Shown here: positions 61,212-64,000 of the stretch, in pieces
Layout of the letters: every line of letters begins with the position of its first letter
How positions within the stretch are numbered: position 1 is the first letter of the stretch
Assembly: GCF_050107595.1 (NCBI RefSeq)
Contig: NZ_JBNILH010000002.1
Coordinates: 1 to 64,000, forward strand
Source of the DNA: Bacillus_AB infantis_C
GTDB lineage: Bacteria > Bacillota > Bacilli > Bacillales > Cytobacillaceae
DNA length: 64,000 nucleotides
Direction: 5' to 3'
The notes under the pieces: model-generated
What the model was told of the DNA's origin: nothing
The model's input: only the letters and a program-made list of their open reading frames with translations
Databases searched by the model: none
Made by a program: the position numbers and the translations under genes

Positions 61212-62054
61212 ATGACGACAAAAAGAGAAAAATTCATCAGGCTGTCACTGACCTATCTTGTCATTCTTTTTATGGCGGTCATCATCATTTATCCGATTCT
61301 GTGGGCCATTGGAGCGTCTCTGACGCCGGGAACAAGTTTGACCAATTCATCACTCATCCCGAAAAATGCGACATTTGCCCATTATAAGACGATATTCAAC
61401 CCGGAAGAGAGCAATTATCTGATCTGGTATTGGAACACGTTGAAAATCTGCGTGATCACCATGCTGGCATCTGTCATCACGATCAGCTTGATGGCTTACT
61501 CTTTTTCACGGTACCGCTTTGTCGGCAGGAAAAATGGACTTACCACTTTCCTGATTCTTCAGATGGTGCCTAACTTTGCAGCATTGATAGCGATCTTCGT
61601 CCTTGCACAGGTGACGAACCTGCTGGATACCCATCTCGGGCTTATCCTCATTTATGTAGGCGGGGCCATTCCGATGAACACTTGGCTGATGAAAGGCTAT
61701 CTCGACAGCATTCCTAAGGAGCTGGATGAAAGTGCAAGGATGGATGGCGCCGGCCATTTCCGGATTTTCTGGCAGATCATTATGCCGCTTGCGAAACCGA
61801 TTGTGGCAGTTGTTGCGCTCTTTACATTCATTGCGCCGTTCACGGACTTCATCCTGGCAAAGGTCATGTTAAGAACACCTGAGAAATATACACTTGCCGT
61901 TGGGTTATATGAGCTTGTATCAAGACAGTATGGAGCAGAATTTACCACATTCGCTGCCGGGTCTGTCCTGATTGCGATCCCGATTTCAATTTTATTTTTA
62001 TCCTTCCAGAAATATTTTGTTTCAGGTTTGACTGCCGGGGGCACAAAAGGCTAA
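61212..62054 (+). CDS. mdxG: Maltodextrin ABC permease MdxG
   Basis: A 280-aa MalG-type permease with six helices and EAA loop (LDESARMDGAGHFRIFWQIIMPLAKP). It starts immediately after the mdxF stop; GAGGAGG lies near the end of mdxF. It forms the channel with MdxF. Confidence 0.93.
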   Translation: MTTKREKFIRLSLTYLVILFMAVIIIYPILWAIGASLTPGTSLTNSSLIPKNATFAHYKTIFNPEESNYLIWYWNTLKICVITMLASVITISLMAYSFSRYRFVGRKNGLTTFLILQMVPNFAALIAIFVLAQVTNLLDTHLGLILIYVGGAIPMNTWLMKGYLDSIPKELDESARMDGAGHFRIFWQIIMPLAKPIVAVVALFTFIAPFTDFILAKVMLRTPEKYTLAVGLYELVSRQYGAEFTTFAAGSVLIAIPISILFLSFQKYFVSGLTAGGTKG

Positions 62055-62078
62055 TCTTAAAGGGTTAGTGACTTTAGG

Positions 62079-62119
62079 GCTGGGCTGCTTAAAGGGGTGT
62101 TTCCTTATGGCAGCTCAGC
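62079..62119 (+). other. Hairpin between mdxG and the amylase gene
   Basis: 10-bp stem GCTGGGCTGC/GCAGCTCAGC (one G-U) with a 21-nt loop and no T-run. A likely mRNA processing or stability element rather than a terminator. Confidence 0.45.
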
Positions 62120-62142
62120 TTGATATTTAAGGAGGAGCGGAG

Positions 62143-63684
62143 ATGAAAAAAGGAGTCATGGCTCTCATCTTAATTCCGTTTCTTCTTTTTTGCGCCCTAC
62201 CGGTAGGAGCAGTTGAAAAAGAAGAGCGTAAATGGCAGGATGAAACAATTTATTTTCTAATGGTCGACCGTTTTAACAACGGCGATTTCAGCAATGACCT
62301 GGAAACAAACGCCAAGGACCCGAAAGCTTATCACGGAGGGGACTTCCAGGGTATCATTGACGAGCTTGATTATCTGAAGGATATGGGCTTTACAGCCATC
62401 TGGCTGACGCCGATTTTCGAAAATGAAGCAGGCGGCTATCATGGCTACTGGATCAATGATTTTTACAAAACGGAGGAAAACTTCGGATCTATCGAGACGT
62501 TTAAAAAGCTTGTAAAAGAAGCACATAAGCGCGATATGAAAATTATCCTTGATTTTGTCGTCAATCATGTTGGACCCAATCATCCTTGGGTGAATGATCC
62601 GGACAAGCAGGACTGGTTCCATGAACAGAAGGAAATAACCAACTGGGAGAATCAGGACGAGCTTGAAAATGGATGGATCTATAATCTGCCTGACCTCGCC
62701 CAGGAGAATCCGGAAACGAGGCAATATCTCCTGGATGCAGCCAAATGGTGGATAGAAGAGACCGATATTGACGGATACCGGCTTGATACGGTCAAGCATG
62801 TGCCAGTTGACTTCTGGGAGGATTTCGCGAAAGAAGTAAAAAGCGTCAAGGAGGATTTCTATCTTCTAGGCGAAGTATGGACAGATGATCCTGCTTATAT
62901 TGCACAGTATGAGAAAGCGGGGATCGACGGGTTTGTCGATTATCCGCTGAACGGGCATCTGCGTACAGCATTTGAAAAGCCAGGGCAGCCCTTTGACTGG
63001 CTGTTTACAAGCTGGGAGAGGAATCAGGACCAGTATGATAATCCTTATTTAATGGGAACATTCATGGATAATCATGACACCGTCCGCTTTACACGCGATG
63101 CAGTCAGCAACAATGAGCATCCAGGCCCGAGATGGCGTCTGGCCCTCACCTATTTATACACGTCACCGGGGATTCCCATTGTCTATTATGGAAGTGAAAT
63201 AGCGCTTGATGGGGGAGAAGATCCTGATAACCGCCGCCAAATGGACTTCAGGACAGACCAGGAGCTTGTTGAATACATCTCAGATATTGGTGTATTAAGA
63301 CAGCAGCTCCCATCCCTCACAAGGGGAACAATGGAGCCTTTATACAATAAGGATGGCATGGCAGTATACAAGCGGACCTATAAGGATGAAACCACTGTCG
63401 TGGCCATCAACAATACAGTGGAAACACAGACCGTTTCCCTTGATTCCGGCCTGCTTGAAGAAGATAAGCAGCTGAAAGGCCTTTTGGGCGGGGATCTTGT
63501 TAGGTCTGAAGACGGCAACTATAAGCTGATCGTTGACCGGGAGGAAGCTGAAATCTATGTGCTGTCAGAAAAGACAGGTTTGAATATCCCTTATCTGGCA
63601 GTAATGGGGCTGGTCTATGCAGCCTTCATCATCTTTATTATCCTTCTTTGGAGAAGGTCGAAAAAGAGGAAGCCTGTTTCCTGA
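62143..63684 (+). CDS. Membrane-anchored extracellular GH13 alpha-amylase
   Basis: A 513-aa GH13 enzyme. Signal peptide (about residues 1-24), compact catalytic barrel with nucleophile Asp215 (GYRLDTVKH), acid Glu244 (LGEVWTDD) and Asp312 (MDNHDTVRF), a short C-terminal beta domain, then a transmembrane helix (about 480-502, YLAVMGLVYAAFIIFIILLW) and a basic tail RRSKKRKP. Topology therefore places the catalytic domain outside, tethered to the membrane next to the MdxEFG importer. It would convert starch or larger dextrins to importable maltodextrins. AAGGAGGAG precedes the ATG. Confidence 0.9.
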   Translation: MKKGVMALILIPFLLFCALPVGAVEKEERKWQDETIYFLMVDRFNNGDFSNDLETNAKDPKAYHGGDFQGIIDELDYLKDMGFTAIWLTPIFENEAGGYHGYWINDFYKTEENFGSIETFKKLVKEAHKRDMKIILDFVVNHVGPNHPWVNDPDKQDWFHEQKEITNWENQDELENGWIYNLPDLAQENPETRQYLLDAAKWWIEETDIDGYRLDTVKHVPVDFWEDFAKEVKSVKEDFYLLGEVWTDDPAYIAQYEKAGIDGFVDYPLNGHLRTAFEKPGQPFDWLFTSWERNQDQYDNPYLMGTFMDNHDTVRFTRDAVSNNEHPGPRWRLALTYLYTSPGIPIVYYGSEIALDGGEDPDNRRQMDFRTDQELVEYISDIGVLRQQLPSLTRGTMEPLYNKDGMAVYKRTYKDETTVVAINNTVETQTVSLDSGLLEEDKQLKGLLGGDLVRSEDGNYKLIVDREEAEIYVLSEKTGLNIPYLAVMGLVYAAFIIFIILLWRRSKKRKPVS

Positions 63685-63756
63685 CCCCATCCGGCACTGC
63701 CGGCAGCTTCCAGATCCCGGTCATGACAGAAGGGATTCAAAGGAGGAGTCGGCTAC

Positions 63757-64000
63757 ATGGATGATACAAGCTTTGCCATACATCCAGGAAAGAGCAGAAA
63801 GATTGAAAACAGTGATTACCAGGAAGCAGGAGATGTGCTTGCTATAGAAGAATGCAGGAATGGCTTGAAGGTCCGGACTGAAACAGGGGAACTCAGGATT
63901 GTATTCAATACAGAAGAAATCGTCCGCATCACAATGAACTTTTTTGGGGAAGCGGATGCAGGAACAAGCCCTGCCGTCATTGGTGAGTTGCAGGAAGTAG
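63757..64000 (+). CDS. Probable alpha-glucosidase, N-terminal fragment (cut by window end)
   Basis: Open frame from ATG 63757 (AAAGGAGGAG about 10 nt upstream) to the last base, 81 residues visible with no stop. The segment EECRNGLKVRTETGELRIVFNTEEIVRITM looks like the beta-sandwich N-terminal domain of GH31 alpha-glucosidases, which fits the operon (maltodextrin uptake then hydrolysis to glucose). The catalytic part lies outside the window, so the assignment is tentative. Confidence 0.65.
   Translation, partial: MDDTSFAIHPGKSRKIENSDYQEAGDVLAIEECRNGLKVRTETGELRIVFNTEEIVRITMNFFGEADAGTSPAVIGELQEV

Overview
This window is a chromosomal stretch from an endospore-forming, competence-gene-bearing member of the Bacillaceae. 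Evidence is the gene content (comK, addBA, the gerPA-F spore-coat permeability operon, asnO, an LCP wall ligase), strong AGGAGG-type ribosome-binding sites with frequent TTG/GTG starts, and the same backbone gene order as the Bacillus subtilis comK to yisQ interval (IDEAL protein-comK-yhjD-yhjE-sipV ... yhjO-type MFS-addB-addA-yisB-gerPFEDCBA-yisK-yisL-asnO-yisP-yisQ). No rRNA, tRNA, CRISPR array, prophage or insertion sequence was seen. I cannot fix the species.

Layout. 1-383: tandem hairpin repeats that run off the left edge and abut an IDEAL-domain gene. 0.4-6.5 kb: comK, a probable SOS-controlled yhjD-like gene with a LexA box, an S9 peptidase, an LCP protein, a TVP38-type membrane protein and signal peptidase I. 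6.6-22.4 kb: an accessory catabolic island. It has a 1083-aa STAND-ATPase/TPR/BTAD regulator; a ten-gene operon (Liv-type ABC importer, a 63-aa protein, a KAS III-like enzyme with a CTG start and an altered active site, an alpha/beta hydrolase, a FabG-like SDR, a thiolase); an isochorismatase-type hydrolase; and a divergent acyl-CoA ligase. The two promoters of the island carry the same 11-bp-phased TGTAAC direct repeats with identical spacing to the -10, which suggests a SARP-like regulon. 22.4-34.2 kb: GNAT, MFS exporter, addBA behind a strong promoter and a terminator-containing leader, HNH protein and gerPA-F (perfect sigma-K promoter).

34.3-48.6 kb: acyl-CoA ligase, DUF418 protein, small P-loop kinase, yisK, yisL, a FIST-PAS-GGDEF-EAL c-di-GMP protein, a 57-aa membrane protein, and a two-component system plus ABC exporter with the layout of the linearmycin-resistance lnrJKLMN genes. 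49.0-56.2 kb: asnO, then a C30 carotenoid operon (crtN, a second crtN-like gene, crtM) occupying the place of solitary yisP in B. subtilis. Its promoter overlaps three TTGTATA repeats at exactly 11-bp spacing, reminiscent of CarH/LitR light-regulator operators. A MATE exporter (yisQ) follows. 56.4-64.0 kb: a maltodextrin locus with neopullulanase (divergent), the mdxEFG importer, a signal-peptide- and C-terminal-anchor-bearing GH13 amylase and the start of what is probably a GH31 alpha-glucosidase cut by the window edge. It is controlled by three LacI-family-type operators and a CcpA cre site.

The most novel points are the SARP-like regulon over an uncharacterised carboxylate catabolic operon, the CarH-like operator on the crt promoter, and a covarying hairpin repeat family whose edge supplies the stop codon of two genes.
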